64,000 nt of DNA, taken from the NCBI GenBank assembly GCA_029962745.1, contig CM057165.1, positions 25,882,319 through 25,946,318 of the forward strand, in the 5' to 3' direction. Position numbers and translations under genes: made by a program. This document shows positions 18,116-30,219 of this stretch, piece after piece (position 1 is the stretch's first letter; each line of letters begins with the position of its first letter). The notes beneath the pieces are model-generated. The model worked only from the letters and a program-made list of their open reading frames with translations. It did no database searches and was not told the origin of the DNA. This stretch comes from Echinometra lucunter (taxonomy: Eukaryota > Echinodermata > Echinoidea > Camarodonta > Echinometridae).

Positions 18116-19116
18116 GTTAATTTGAATGCTGGAGAAAAAAAAAAAGACAGAGGAATACAGATTTATCCAAAGCTATTTTTTCATTATAAACAGGCCTTAT
18201 TACTTGCTGTGCCTGTGGATTCTTTTAATTTTTTTTTAATCAGTGACCAATGCTTGGACCACTCACACAAGTGAAAGGTTATACAAACTACTTGGACTAG
18301 ATCTATACTATGCCTTCACTTATGCATCAATGGGGTTCAATGTAGGTTAGATAATTTAGTCTATAATCATCATGTACATTAACTGTAATTTCTAAAGTTA
18401 GATCTTACATATCATTAGTTTGTTTCAGTGATCAGCATGATCAAGCTTGTTAACGTTGTTAGTTTTAACCTGGCCAGACTTGATGGTTTTAAATTCAAGC
18501 TATAGTAAAAGCACTATGAAGGCTTGGTCAGGTATGACGCAGCAAACCCCACGGTTTTTGTGTAGGGCCTAGTATAAAAGTGAATGGGATCGATATGGCA
18601 AAAAACAAAACAAAAAGCAAAAACAAAAAATGAAGAGGCGAGAAGTATATTTTTAGCGTGTGTTGGACATGTGTAGGTCAATATTCAGATATAATTTAGC
18701 ACAAGCAGGTCTCAACTAATGTTAGTACTGCTAAGACAATATGTTTGTAAGGAAAACAGTAAACGACCAGGCTTAATTTCAGAATACCCTACATTTTCTA
18801 ATATACATGCAACTACGCAAGCATGTATGCCTCGTTCTGAAAACAGGTATGGGTGTAGTGTGGGTAGAGTATTCTGCAATTGTTCCCTTGCACCTGCATT
18901 TCAAGATCCTCCTCGACTCGAATCTGAGGCCGTCCGGAGCCGCTTTCCTGCCAAGCCCCTCATTTGCCCCTGGTTAGCGCCAGTAACTGGCCAAAGCTCA
19001 AGGCCGAGACCCGAGCTTGATCGAGTTAAAAAAACCCTAGTTCTTATCTTAGACTCATTCCAAATTAATTTGATTAATTTTAAACGGAAAACTAAAGCAT
19101 ATAAATCTAAACTCAC

Positions 19117-19200
19117 CAGAATTATTGTTGTCAGGACTATAACGTTATGGTAACTTAGTAGCCAAGCAAGCCCGGATTGTCAGGTCAGCTTTTATTGATT
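19117..19200 (-). promoter_or_regulatory. Candidate noncoding first exon / 5' region of the minus-strand gene
   Basis: The coding start at 18115 is preceded by a splice acceptor (CTCCAG at 18134-18129), so a 5' UTR exon must exist upstream. The best donor I find is GTGAGT at 19116-19111, giving an exon that ends at 19117. The upper limit of the exon is a guess. A relatively GC-rich stretch (18900-19030) lies just inside the proposed intron. Confidence 0.3.
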
Positions 19201-19637
19201 TAGGGGTTGGTGTTATGAAACCTCGCGTGTACACCAGCTGCGTCCCCACGCTACGAACATAGTCTATTTTCAGTCTTAATTGTTTATCATTGTCATCAAC
19301 CTATACCTTTCGAATAGTACGTCAATGATCTTATCTATGAAATATTTTTAAAAACCAGTTTGATTCAGAGAAAATTTTAAAAATTACGAATTATATACCA
19401 TTTTCTATCACATTCTAACAAAAAACCAAGTTTTACGTGTTCATTTATTGATGAATTAATTACTTGAGTAATCATAGTAGACTATGAGGTTTTGTCAATG
19501 GGAATTCCCCAGCAATACTACGTTAACTCTAATTTTTATTCTTTTATGAATCATTCTATGCTGACAGACATAATTAATAGTTTTGAACAAACTACTACGA
19601 AAGCCTAAAATTCATGAATATTACAGAATTCATATCA

Positions 19638-19645
19638 GACGCGAA

Positions 19646-19676
<31 letters not shown>

Positions 19677-19765
19677 TTGGCATGTGTTTGCAAGAGAGAG
19701 AGAGAGAGAGAGAGAGTAAGGAAAAGAAAGAGATCATTGGAAATTTCACGACCAAGGTTTTTTTT
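19638..19765. repeat. TA and GA microsatellites with T runs
   Basis: A short TA repeat with a T run is followed by a GA tract (about 19693-19716) and a second T run. The open frame here is low-complexity only. Confidence 0.8.
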
Positions 19766-20032
19766 TTTTTCAATTATTGATTGTATCCCTTCAACATTTT
19801 CAGTACATGCACATCGAACTTGAATATCTAGCCGATTGGAGCTTTTTTCCTGTTATTTTTAAATTTTTATTGAGGGTCTTTTTTTTTCCTTCTCATTTTC
19901 CCTCTTATTATTTATTTTTTTATAGCCCAGAGCCCCCCCCCCCCCCCCCGCAATGTTTGGCTCATGACACCACTGTTTAGGATGACTCTAAAGCTCAAAG
20001 GAAGGATTCTGTGAACAGGCCTCCAGATCTGG

Positions 20033-20181
20033 GGGCCCCGTTTCATAAAACTTGTTTTCAGTAACAACTGCCACATTTCTATGACAAATTTGCTCTCGGC
20101 TGATCAGATGCAAGGGTTTCAGTAGCTTATAACAGCTATTGCAACTTGTTATTGATAACAAGTTTTATTGAAACGGGGCCC
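20033..20181. mobile_element. Palindromic GTTTCATAAA hairpin element
   Basis: Left end GGGCCCCGTTTCATAAAACT; right end ATTGAAACGGGGCCC. The interior carries GATCAGATGCAAG and AGCTTATAACAG, matching the interior of the elements at 57803 and 63571. It lies upstream of the methyltransferase gene. Confidence 0.75.
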
Positions 20182-21255
20182 TGATGATGTACACATGCAG
20201 ATTATCATTTTACTTAGAATTTTTGTTCGCTGTTAGGCCTATGTAATCACAATTCTCTCAGATATGCTTTCTCACATAAGAGGACACTCATTACAGATTT
20301 TTTTCTATACATATACTAAGAGTGACGTCGATGAAAGAAATTTCTTTGCTTTGGTGATAAGAGTAAGAGTAAAAATTTGACTGACCACCATGACAACAGC
20401 AATCAGCAATTCTCATTCTCATACATGCCCTTTGCATTGAGTGGTTCTTCTCTCAGTATCTTATAGTATACACGAGTATCAAAAGGATTAAGAGTCATGA
20501 TTGAAGGATTGTAAATGTCCCTTCCAGTTCGATCCAGACTATCATTTCTTCCATTTTTGGACAAAGGTGGATAAACAATTTGCCTTAGACCCAGGCTAAA
20601 GCTTTATGAAGAGATTTAACCTTTGGTCTTAGTTGGTGCCTCGGTTTGTGCGTGTACTGGTCACATCAGGCCATAACCTTGCGATATATACGATAAAGCC
20701 GCTTGATAGGATCTGGTAAAATTTTAAAATACAGACAAGGAAGGTGCAATACTCTAGCTCTCATTATAGCTGTATATAGGTAATGCTGACGCGCCCCAAG
20801 GATAGAGCACGAGTGCACGACCACAGAGCAGTCTGCAAAATCTGCAAGTGAGTATTCAGTCATACAAAACGTGCATATTGGCAGTATTATGCTATAGCCT
20901 ATAATCTCCTCATATATCAAAGCCAATGGAAATACACTTTGAACTCGACCAACGTAAATTTGTCCACCAAAATCCGTGTAAAAGAAAACAACGTTGATTC
21001 TGACTGAAGTGAGGCTGTATAGTAACTCCTCTCAGTCCTCTCCTCCCCTCGTCATTATGGGATCACTGCTGATCATAAGACATGATTGCTGATTATTTGG
21101 TAATATTAATAATGATGAAAATAACAATGTTCCCATCTTATGGCACCCTAGCTCCCCCGGAGTCTATCTTCATTTCCTTTAAAGATAAATCACTGCATAA
21201 ATAATTTGTTTGTATCGATCCATTTGATATCCCATAAGTTTACCCAGCTGTTATC

Positions 21256-23654
21256 ATGGACGTAGAAGAGGAGTTGAGGACCGATCGGATGAGACCGCTG
21301 GTCTCCGATCTTGACTACTACGCAGAGGCTTACCGAGCCTACGCGGGATTCTCTGGTCACAAAATCAAGCTTTATCAGAAATGGGCAGACGAGGTCTTTG
21401 TTCCATCAGCTGTGGACAAGCTCCAGGGATCTTTTGAAGGTGTCAAGGAGTTCACAGTACTGGGGATTGGGAGTGGAGGAGGTATACACACTCATACTCT
21501 ATAGTCACAATTGCCTAATATTCTACACTAACCGTGCTCTTAACTTCAACTAGGAACAAACACCATGATCACCGGCGTAAATCCACTTTGAGGAGGGGGG
21601 GGGGGGGATGATCGACTTTTTTGCTGATTTTTTTTTCTGTCGAATTCACACTTAAGTATAAACACACACACCCTCACCCACCGCACATTACCTACCACCC
21701 GCCACCCGCCACCTTGCACACATTTTATTTTTTATTTTGTGAGCGAGTGAAGCGAGCGGGCCAAAAATAACCACTTTTCTAGTTTTTAATCACATTTACA
21801 AATAAAAATTCTAAAATAATGGTCGTTTATGACAGATTATCAGAAATTTTACTAACTGATTAATCAAAATATTAATTTTCTTCCTTAAAAAGTGTGGAGG
21901 GATATTTGTACACGCCATCCCCCCTCTCGAAAAAGTGGGGGGATATATCCCCCCATCCCCCGAGATTTACGCTAATGACCATGATACACCTATGACCTGA
22001 ACACTAACACCAATCCACAGACTCTAAACCTTACATATAGAATCTAATTGGAGCACGAAGTCGGTAACCCTTATTCTGTATCTTTTAACAAAGTAATTAA
22101 CAAAGGGAAATTGTCACCATGCAGAGCATACGAAGTTAGAGCTCCTTTGTCTCAAGATAAGAGCTTTGGAGGCTGTTGCCAGAGTATTTTGTAAATGGAG
22201 ACACAGCCCCCCCCCCCCCCCACATGTCTCTCTTTCGAAAATGCTTTCAGGATTGAAAATAATTATTTTCACGTTTAGTTTAGCGGCATATCATCGGAGA
22301 ATACTACATAATTTTGGGGTACGGTGTGAAATATAATTTCGGCGAATTCTATTTGGATTTTTTCCCCCTTTCAGGTGAGATGGATGTCTGTCTCCTAGAG
22401 CGGCTTTCTTCGAGGTTTCAATCCATCAATAACACTGTCATTGAACCCTCATCCGATGCAATCGCAAAATACACAGCTTTACTCAAAGAGAAAGAGACCA
22501 GTCTTCAAGGGGTTAAGACTGATTTTAAACAGACGACCTTCCAGGAGTTCTGCGGGGAAAGGAAAAAAATGCCAGCAGGCGATCCGGGCCCGAAATTTCA
22601 TTTCATCCATGCGATCCAGAGCCTGTATTATACGAGTGATTTAAAGGGTACCATTAAGGATATGTTTGAGATGCTTGAGACAGGTGGAGCGATGCTCATC
22701 CTCATGATGACGGGTGAGTATAAGGTTGTGGAATCAGAGGGAAAGGGGAAAAGCACGGGTGGTAAAACCGAATGAAAGAAGTAATCAGTTAAACCAAGGG
22801 AGAGTGACAACATAAGCTTATGGATACAAATTCCTGCTGGGGCCTATTGTCTCTTGTCCAAATTATGTTTTTTTTTCCCCTTGACGCAATTTGTTGTAAT
22901 ATTATTGCAATCAGCCTTGATGTATACTTATTGTCAATGTGGGTAAAATATTTCAAGGAAAAAAGGGAGAGTGACAACATAAGCTTATGGATACAAATTC
23001 CTGCTGGGGCCTATTGTCTCTTGTCCAAATTATGTTTTTTTTTTCCCCTTGACGCAATTTGTTGTAATATTATTGCAATCAGCCTTGATGTATACTTATT
23101 GTCAATGTGGGTAAAATATTTCAAGGAAAAAAGACCTCCTAGCTGCTCAAATATTGGTGGTTTAAATTACCTGGGAATGAGGCTGCTCCCTCCCCTTACA
23201 ACAGTACTTCTCGTACGTCTACGAATGCCAAGCCGCCAATCCGACCCTTGTTTGACCATAATTTCATGTTATGTTAAATTGAATCCATTCCTTCGACGAC
23301 CATGAAAAAGTTTTGTATTATTGTTTTCCAGTCATAAGTTAATCCTTCTTCCTCTTTTTCTGCAGACGAGCATGTGATATACCGAATGTGGGATAACTTT
23401 CCATTCCTGATGAGACAGCAAACAATGTCCACCAAGAATTTATCAAGTAAAGATATAACGAAAGTTCTACAACAATTAGGGCTTGCATACACCATTCACA
23501 CGGTCAAGTGTCGGACCGAGGGGTCCTCGTGTTTCGATCCGGAGTCAGATAAAGGGAATAAAGTTCTGGACTTCTTGACAAACACTGTTCGATTCAGAGA
23601 CACTGCATCAACGGAGATACATGACAAGGTTCTATCATTCTTGAGCTCTATCTG

Positions 23655-23702
<48 letters not shown>

Positions 23703-23832
23703 TTCATCATCTGTTTCTGGAGATGAAACAAGAGAAGAGATTGTCGGTGAGGAGGAGAAGAAGACAAAGGAGCAGTTATTTTTCATCAGGGACGCGCAGT
23801 CAATTATTGTGTTTTGCCAGGATACACTGTAA
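21256..23832 (+). CDS. Histamine N-methyltransferase-like protein
   Basis: Three exons, 21256-21481, 22375-22713 and 23366-23832, join in frame to 343 residues. The start ATG has a reasonable context (ATCATGG), and a possible acceptor CCCAG 8 bases upstream suggests a 5' UTR intron. SAM-binding motif I is GIGSGGGEMD (residues 70-79), followed by VIEPSSDAIAKY. The FIHAIQSLYY block and the CFDP and DFLT segments match the order expected in histamine N-methyltransferases, cytosolic enzymes of about 290 residues that transfer methyl from S-adenosylmethionine to a small amine. In many invertebrates this family is expanded and the substrate is not established, so histamine as substrate is an inference. 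The extra length is mainly 18 serines (287-304) plus an acidic-basic segment before the conserved-looking end QLFFIRDAQSIIVF. Introns carry a hAT-like element and a 167-bp tandem duplication. Confidence 0.9.
21570..21977 (+). mobile_element. hAT-like non-autonomous element, copy 2
   Basis: A 408-bp element flanked by a perfect 8-bp repeat ACCATGAT (21562-21569 and 21978-21985). The ends are CACCGGCGTAAATC and, inverted, CATTAGCGTAAATC. It shares its interior with copy 1 at 460-862, including the G and C runs, CACTTAAGTATA and the GCGAGCGAGTGAAGCGAGC block. It sits in the first intron of the methyltransferase gene. Confidence 0.9.
22798..23132. repeat. 167-bp tandem duplication in an intron
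   Basis: Two adjacent units begin at 22798 and 22965 with GGGAGAGTGACAACATAAGC. The only difference noticed is one T in a T run. The near identity suggests a recent duplication or an assembly effect. Confidence 0.9.
23659..23712 (+). repeat. In-frame TCA repeat coding 18 serines
   Basis: A nearly pure TCA/TCT triplet repeat inside the third exon of the methyltransferase gene. All 18 codons are serine. Confidence 0.95.
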
Positions 23833-24879
23833 AAAAAATCAAACCCGCTTCAATCGTCATCCGCTTCGTTTTGGGGGTTAAACAGACGAAGACACTGCAA
23901 AAATAATGTGAAAGATCGCCCTCTTTGGTGGAAATATCTAACAACTTAGGATTACATATTGAAATACACAATGATTTTAGATAGCTCTCTAGATGATAAT
24001 TTTTTATCATTGATCCTTTTGTAACTTGATCCTGAAGTAATATTTCGAAAAGAAACGTATGTGCGTGTTTCGCATGGATAATTACAGTCAACTCCCGTAT
24101 TTTGATTGATGGAGTGCTTGATTGTTTTAGGTAGCTTATCAAAACGAAATGGCAAGGAAAGAGAACGCAAAATGCAAACTTTTGGCTGTATTGTCTGTAT
24201 TCCGGACGCGTCTTTTCATTCCTCTCCGTTTCACTAAATTTCCTTAGCGAATAATTACGATAGATGGCTTGGTAAATAGGTGATGGGATACTTTTATTTG
24301 ACCATTGTAAGTATTTAAACTTTTAACATCATTTTCTACAAGTGGCTCGTGGGCTATCCGAATTAGCATACGCCAAAACTTCCGAAAGTGACTAGTACGA
24401 ATAATTGGAATAGAATGAAGAGTGCCATCATAATTGTTAAGATTAACCAACCGACCAACCGTACTGGTATTTCCATTTTAGAAAAAAGTGGGAGTGGGGA
24501 CGGGGAAGGGCGGTTGCAGCCTCTTACCTCCCAAGAGTCATAGTGGAGTGCTCATATAGAAAATATATATCATGGCAATAATTTTCCTTAATGTTTATTT
24601 AGGACTGTCTCTTCTCAACTGCTACAAATCTTACTATAATTTATTTGCTTTATTATCGGCGAGATTTTAGAAAGGAATGAAAGGAGAACACTTTCAATTC
24701 AAGGACGAGTCCGAGCTATTTTGTTCCATATGTTACGTACAAAATCTAGGATTACTAATATTTCTGATGACTTTGTAAGAGATGTATTTTGTCTTGATTA
24801 CCATTTGTTTCCATTTGATATTTTACATTTTCAACTATGATTTACATCTCTTTTGCATGACGTGTGTATTTTCTATCCA

Positions 24880-24885
24880 AATAAA
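24880..24885 (+). terminator. Candidate polyadenylation signal of the methyltransferase gene
   Basis: An AATAAA ~1.05 kb after the stop codon at 23832. Other AT-rich sites nearby could serve as well, so this is tentative. Confidence 0.25.
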
Positions 24886-24953
24886 TCCCGGCGTATCAAA
24901 GGTAATTCCAACCTTTTTGTTATTGTTTGATTATAATCTCTTTATTATGTTTG

Positions 24954-25368
24954 TTAACCCATTCGTGACAGAGGTCCACATTTTGTGGTTTGGCCTAATA
25001 TCTTTTGATGCAAAGCCCTAAAAATCATACCAAATACATGAGCACAAAGAGCAAAAAATCTACACAAACTGTGCCCATTTTGGTTGCATCAATATTCATT
25101 GTTTGATGCTGACAATTTTTTAAAGGAAAATAAGCATTAAAATCCTTAAATTGGCAATGTGATAGAAAGTTTAAAATCACCGTTTTCCCCTGCAAATTGG
25201 CAACTTTTTGACTTATCATCATAATTTCTGTCAATTTATATTCATTTCTGATACATTACATTTTATAAATAAAATGTAGCAATAAAATAAAAATGTTGGT
25301 GTTGCCAATTTGAAGAATAAAAGCTGATCAAATTAGGCTTTATATAATTCCTGTCACGAATGGGTTAA
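24954..25368. mobile_element. TTAA-flanked MITE (piggyBac-like), copy 2
   Basis: It has the same 17-base ends as the element at 13852-14251 (TTAACCCATTCGTGACA and its inverse) and is collinear with it for ~400 bp. One visible difference is an insertion of about 13 bases (GCATCAATATTCA) near 25085. Confidence 0.85.
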
Positions 25369-26682
25369 ATGTTGTAATGTTCTGATTGTGTATCATCAAT
25401 GTATCATGTTATCGTCATTTGTTGTTCCAGCATCTATGTCATAATTATAGGTCTCTCTTATAATTTCTTTCGCATGTGTATCCATGGTGATTGGTTTGGT
25501 TATTACAAACTTGCAGAGGGTATAAAATCACACTTTCGTGCCTAAATGTAACCGTCTCCGTACCATGATAAAGGCTGGTGTTTGATAATTCTTTCCATGT
25601 GTCGAACTTGAAGCATGCAAGATGTGGCAAGCCTACCTCCTACCTGTGAGTTGAACTTGAATGGAACGGGATGCTGCTGGCTTTCAAAGTGACCCAAGAA
25701 GGATTGCAAGAAGGATATAAGTTCATTGAATTCATTTACTAAAATTTCATAACATATCTCCCCCCCCCCACCCCCCCCCCCCCCCCCCATCACTCCATCT
25801 ATTGCTCTACATGTTATTCACAGAAAGTCAATCTCAAGTATTTCTCGTTCTTCTTTTCTTATTTTTTTCTCAGTCTCTTTATTTTTCCCTTTCTATTCCT
25901 CCTCATCTATATTTTTGATGTGTTTTATTCTGTTTCTGGGTTTTTTCCTTCTGGTAATTGTTTCCTTCTCTTCTTCCAAACCTATCTCTCCTCTTATTTC
26001 CATTTTCCCTCTTCTTCATTTTGCTCTGTTCTTTATGGTAATATCACAAAACTGTTGATGACATACAAAGGTTCAACTTTAAGTTGTTTATATTGACCCC
26101 ATTCAAAGTTTGTCAAATGGAATATGGCTGTGTATATTACACAATGATAACCACTCAAAAAATGTCACAAGATAGCCATTGTAAAAGTTTTATGTCGAAA
26201 GGGAAAAGTGTATCATAGTGACCAAAATGATGGTTACGGAGATACAGATTTGACTTACGACCTTTTTATTCCAGTAAAGTTACAGAACATGCTGTCTGGA
26301 ATCTCTAAACCTCGTTCTGGAGGTGTCAGCACCCCATGTAGATTTTTCATATGGCTTGACCCTATATTCTCAATGTGTAAAGACTATCCTTATTCGGAGT
26401 ATTTCAGCACCGAAACCCGTACAGCAATTTTCATGGGAATTGTCTGGTGTGCAAAAAAAAAAAAAAAGAAGCCAAATGTACAAATGATTTTCCTTTAAAA
26501 ATTCTATGTTTTTTTCCACCAATGATAATATATCATGCTTTTATAACGCATATAATATTTTCTCTAAAAAGGCTTAATCTATAGATGAGCAATAACTAAA
26601 AAGATACAAACATTTTATGTCAGTACATCCAAATTCTATCAAAATTCTCACAATATACAGCAACTCAACAGAATACATCATA
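25369..26682. other. Intergenic, no gene seen
   Basis: Contains C-rich runs at 25759-25788 and pyrimidine-rich sequence at 25840-26030. I found no supportable coding sequence or RNA. Confidence 0.4.
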
Positions 26683-29600
26683 ATAATTAGTAATGACACA
26701 AAATTATAGCACGCTCGTTTATTTCTTTACATCAAAATCATAATTCCACCTAAATGTCTTTCCATAAAACTACTGATTTGGATTAAAATTTGTTGTATCG
26801 TAGATCTCATGACCATGATGTATTGAACCATTGCTCCTGCTGTAATTGTATACTTCATAATGATAATTGTCGCTTTAGACGTTTTAGGCCCTATCACATT
26901 ATTTCACCGAAGAAACGTTGTTGCGATGATCTTAAAAATTTCGAGTTAGAAAATGAAAGTGGTTGGACAAACACTTTTTAAATCTTTTAAGCTAGATTAT
27001 TGATAAGATTTTACTATGTTTAATGACTTGTACAGGCTTGCACAATGTCTCTCCTTTTCTCGGAGACAAATCAATATTTTTAATATTCTGCAGGCTTTTT
27101 TGGGAAAACTCAGGGCTACAGGTAACGCGCAATTTTTAAAACAAATTTCAAAACTCTTTCAATTCTAGTATGATTAATTCCTTTTGTTAAGTTGCTAATT
27201 CTTTTGATTATTTGCACATCTTTTCTAAAAGGGATTTTGAAATTGTTATTACTCTCAACATTAAACTTTATAAGAGGAACTTGATTAAGTTCTTTGCAGT
27301 ACTTGATACCGTGATAAAAAGCCTTTAAGGGTACCACCTGAGAACGATCCTTAACATGTCAAAGAGGGACACTCATCTGGTGACCACATGTCCACTGAAA
27401 TGTCCTCTTCTCGTATTATTCTTTGCCGGTGCAAAAGGTCATTCCTTCTACCCATTTTTCCTCTCCCTTTTCCTGTGAAAAAAAAAAGAGAGAGATCGCC
27501 AAAATGTCAGCACCAACCACCGTGGACCAGGTTCAATCTTTCTCTAGATGCATGCATGCATGTTATATGTCTGTCCTGTCTCGTAACCCTATATACCCTT
27601 TCAACAACCTCACTGGCTCTAGACTATACAGCGACGCGGCTTCCCGTTGAAGATGCTGAAGAAGATTGATAAATCCATTATAAATACATAAAAAATTACG
27701 AGACTGTCCTTCACGTCACTGAATATAATTTCTTATCTAGCACACAATTAAAGTGTGATCAGTCCGATTTTACAAACTAACTAATCAACCAGTTTGTTGT
27801 TCATCTTGCTTCTAGAACGTAATTTCCACATCTAATTAGAAAAAAAAACTTTTAGGCCAAAAAAAAAAAAAACAATTCCTAGTTTCCCGTCCCCTCCTCC
27901 TTCCTTTTTTCGGTGAGCCTCAAAATTTTTGTTATTTTGTTATTTTTGTTATTTTGTTATTTTTGTTATTTTGTTATTTTTGTTATGAAATAAAGATAAT
28001 TTTAATCTGAGTACATCCAGACAATGTGGTGACAAAAATCATTAATACCATTCATTCTCACATTATTTGGACCCTCTTACGTGTTTATATCAATGAAATA
28101 TCAAAAAGAAATATCAAAAAGAAAATTTTACTTCCCTATAAATTGAAAATATCAAATGAAGATTTTAGCCTTTCAGCATTTTTAGAACTAATATTTCCTT
28201 TAAAATTGGTTAGTTTCGCTATACAGTCTTTGTATCATTGTTGTTATTATTTTACTATTTCATAAAATATTGTCACGCTACTCAAATGCAGCTATGCAAG
28301 ATGAAAAAAATGACACCGGCGTCAGTGCAACTTAAGGCGAAACTTTCCTAGACATGAAAACAGAAAAATATATAGCAAACGCCGAATGAACGTGTAATAT
28401 CTTTTGGGACGGGGAAAGATTCTTGCAGGAAATATGAAGAAGGGGTACCTGTAATCATCACTATTCCTTGGCTCGAGCCCACGCTATAAATTTGATCATA
28501 ACGGTAACGATCTGGCTAGTTACTTCCCTTTTCCAGGCAGTGAGGGTCTAGAAAGACGAGAATCATGATACTAGTACTATACCAACTGGGGCCTCTTGCC
28601 TAACAGGTTGCAGCAGAATAGTGTTACGGTCTTTTAGGCGTCATGGTCGACTTTCTTTACAAAGTGACTGCAAGATGATGAGTGCAAACTAGCTATACTT
28701 TCATTTCATTTCATTTTTTTTTTCTTCGCTTAAAAAGCACATTAGCCTTTTTGAAATACATAAATATAAAAATATGGACAGCAAAAACAGAAAGTGAGAA
28801 ACAATGTACAACCTTCAACAACAAGCAAAATTCCAAATTCCAGAATGGAGCACTCATTGGTATTGCGAGGCAATTCAGTTTGCCGATTATGTAAAATACA
28901 ATGTTTTTATATTCCACTTTCCCCCTGCAAGATATAAAACACTTAATAACGCAGCTATACTCATGATGCTGGGAAGTCTTATGTAGTGTCAAAGAACAAA
29001 AATCTCTGTCAGCTATATGCATGAAATTGCCACACATGATTGTCAGACGGATGATCCTTATGACACCACATTTTATCCGAGCTCAACTCATACTTCTTCA
29101 TTACAATTTTGTGTGGAAAAATAAAAAAAGAAAGATGGTAATTTTAAGAGAAGGGCCTCAGTACCGTATAGTTGATTGGGTTAGTTTTGCCGCCATTCTA
29201 AAACTCACAGTTATGTGATTAGGATAACACGCAGATATCCTGAGTGTTGGTCAGAGCCAAAAAGTACAGCGAACGTGCAACGAAAAAAAATTAGCAATAT
29301 TTCTTTTCATGTTAAAAAAAAGTACAATTCTAAATTTTGCGCATTCAAACTTGACATGAAAAACAATGCACACCAAACACAACTGACATAAAATTATAAC
29401 GCTGCTATGATAATAACACATCACTATAGCAAAGATTATTATGAGGGTATAGAAATTTAGTTACTACATTGCATTAGCAGAACCATCGCTTCTGCTTATT
29501 GTTATACTCTTCTTCAATCTATTTCTGTTAAAATTCACGTATTTTAAATCCAGCGAAATTTTTGTTTTGCTTTGTTGTACTTTTATTTTCGTTTTGTTTT

Positions 29601-30159
29601 GTTTTGTTGTTTTATTTTCTTTTGTATTCACGAGCAACCTTAACGAGGATGAGGATGACAATGATGATGACGACTTCGACGATGATAATTATGATGATGA
29701 AAACGCCAGTGACGATGACGACTACCACAAGCAGCTATGTAATAGCTGGTGGATTATCGAGCATTAATATTCCGGTCTGAACTATGATGATATTCTCACA
29801 TATACATTCCCCATCTCTTTCATCAATAATAATCTCACTAACGTGTAATGATGTTTACCATTTGATTTTGGAATCAGACTTTGTTGTGGTTACAGATCTG
29901 CGGCTTTCAGAAGGGCTTAGATACAGTCCTGACAGGGAAATAATGTTTATTTAATTGGTAAGGCAGAGATGATTATGTATTTAAACCGCCCAGACAGTAA
30001 GAGATGATTTAATGAGACATTTCAGGCACTATAATTCGTAGTTTATCTATAAATTTAAACCTTTGTCACATCGAATATCCTGTCTGCCTTTTAACAGACA
30101 AATTCAATAATATAGGGGATTGCCAGGTAGTCATGGGATTCCTGTCCCCCCCCCCCCCC

Positions 30160-30219
<60 letters not shown>

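Noticed and set aside
18719..19153. 144-codon plus-strand open frame
   Set aside because: No recognisable domain. It overlaps the proposed first intron and 5' exon of the minus-strand gene, and its length is within chance for a GC-richer patch.
29567..29767. Acidic open frame (runs of D and N), also at 38021-38227
   Set aside because: It is a GAT/GAC-rich simple sequence, has no splice or start context, and its two occurrences are the same artefactually doubled locus.
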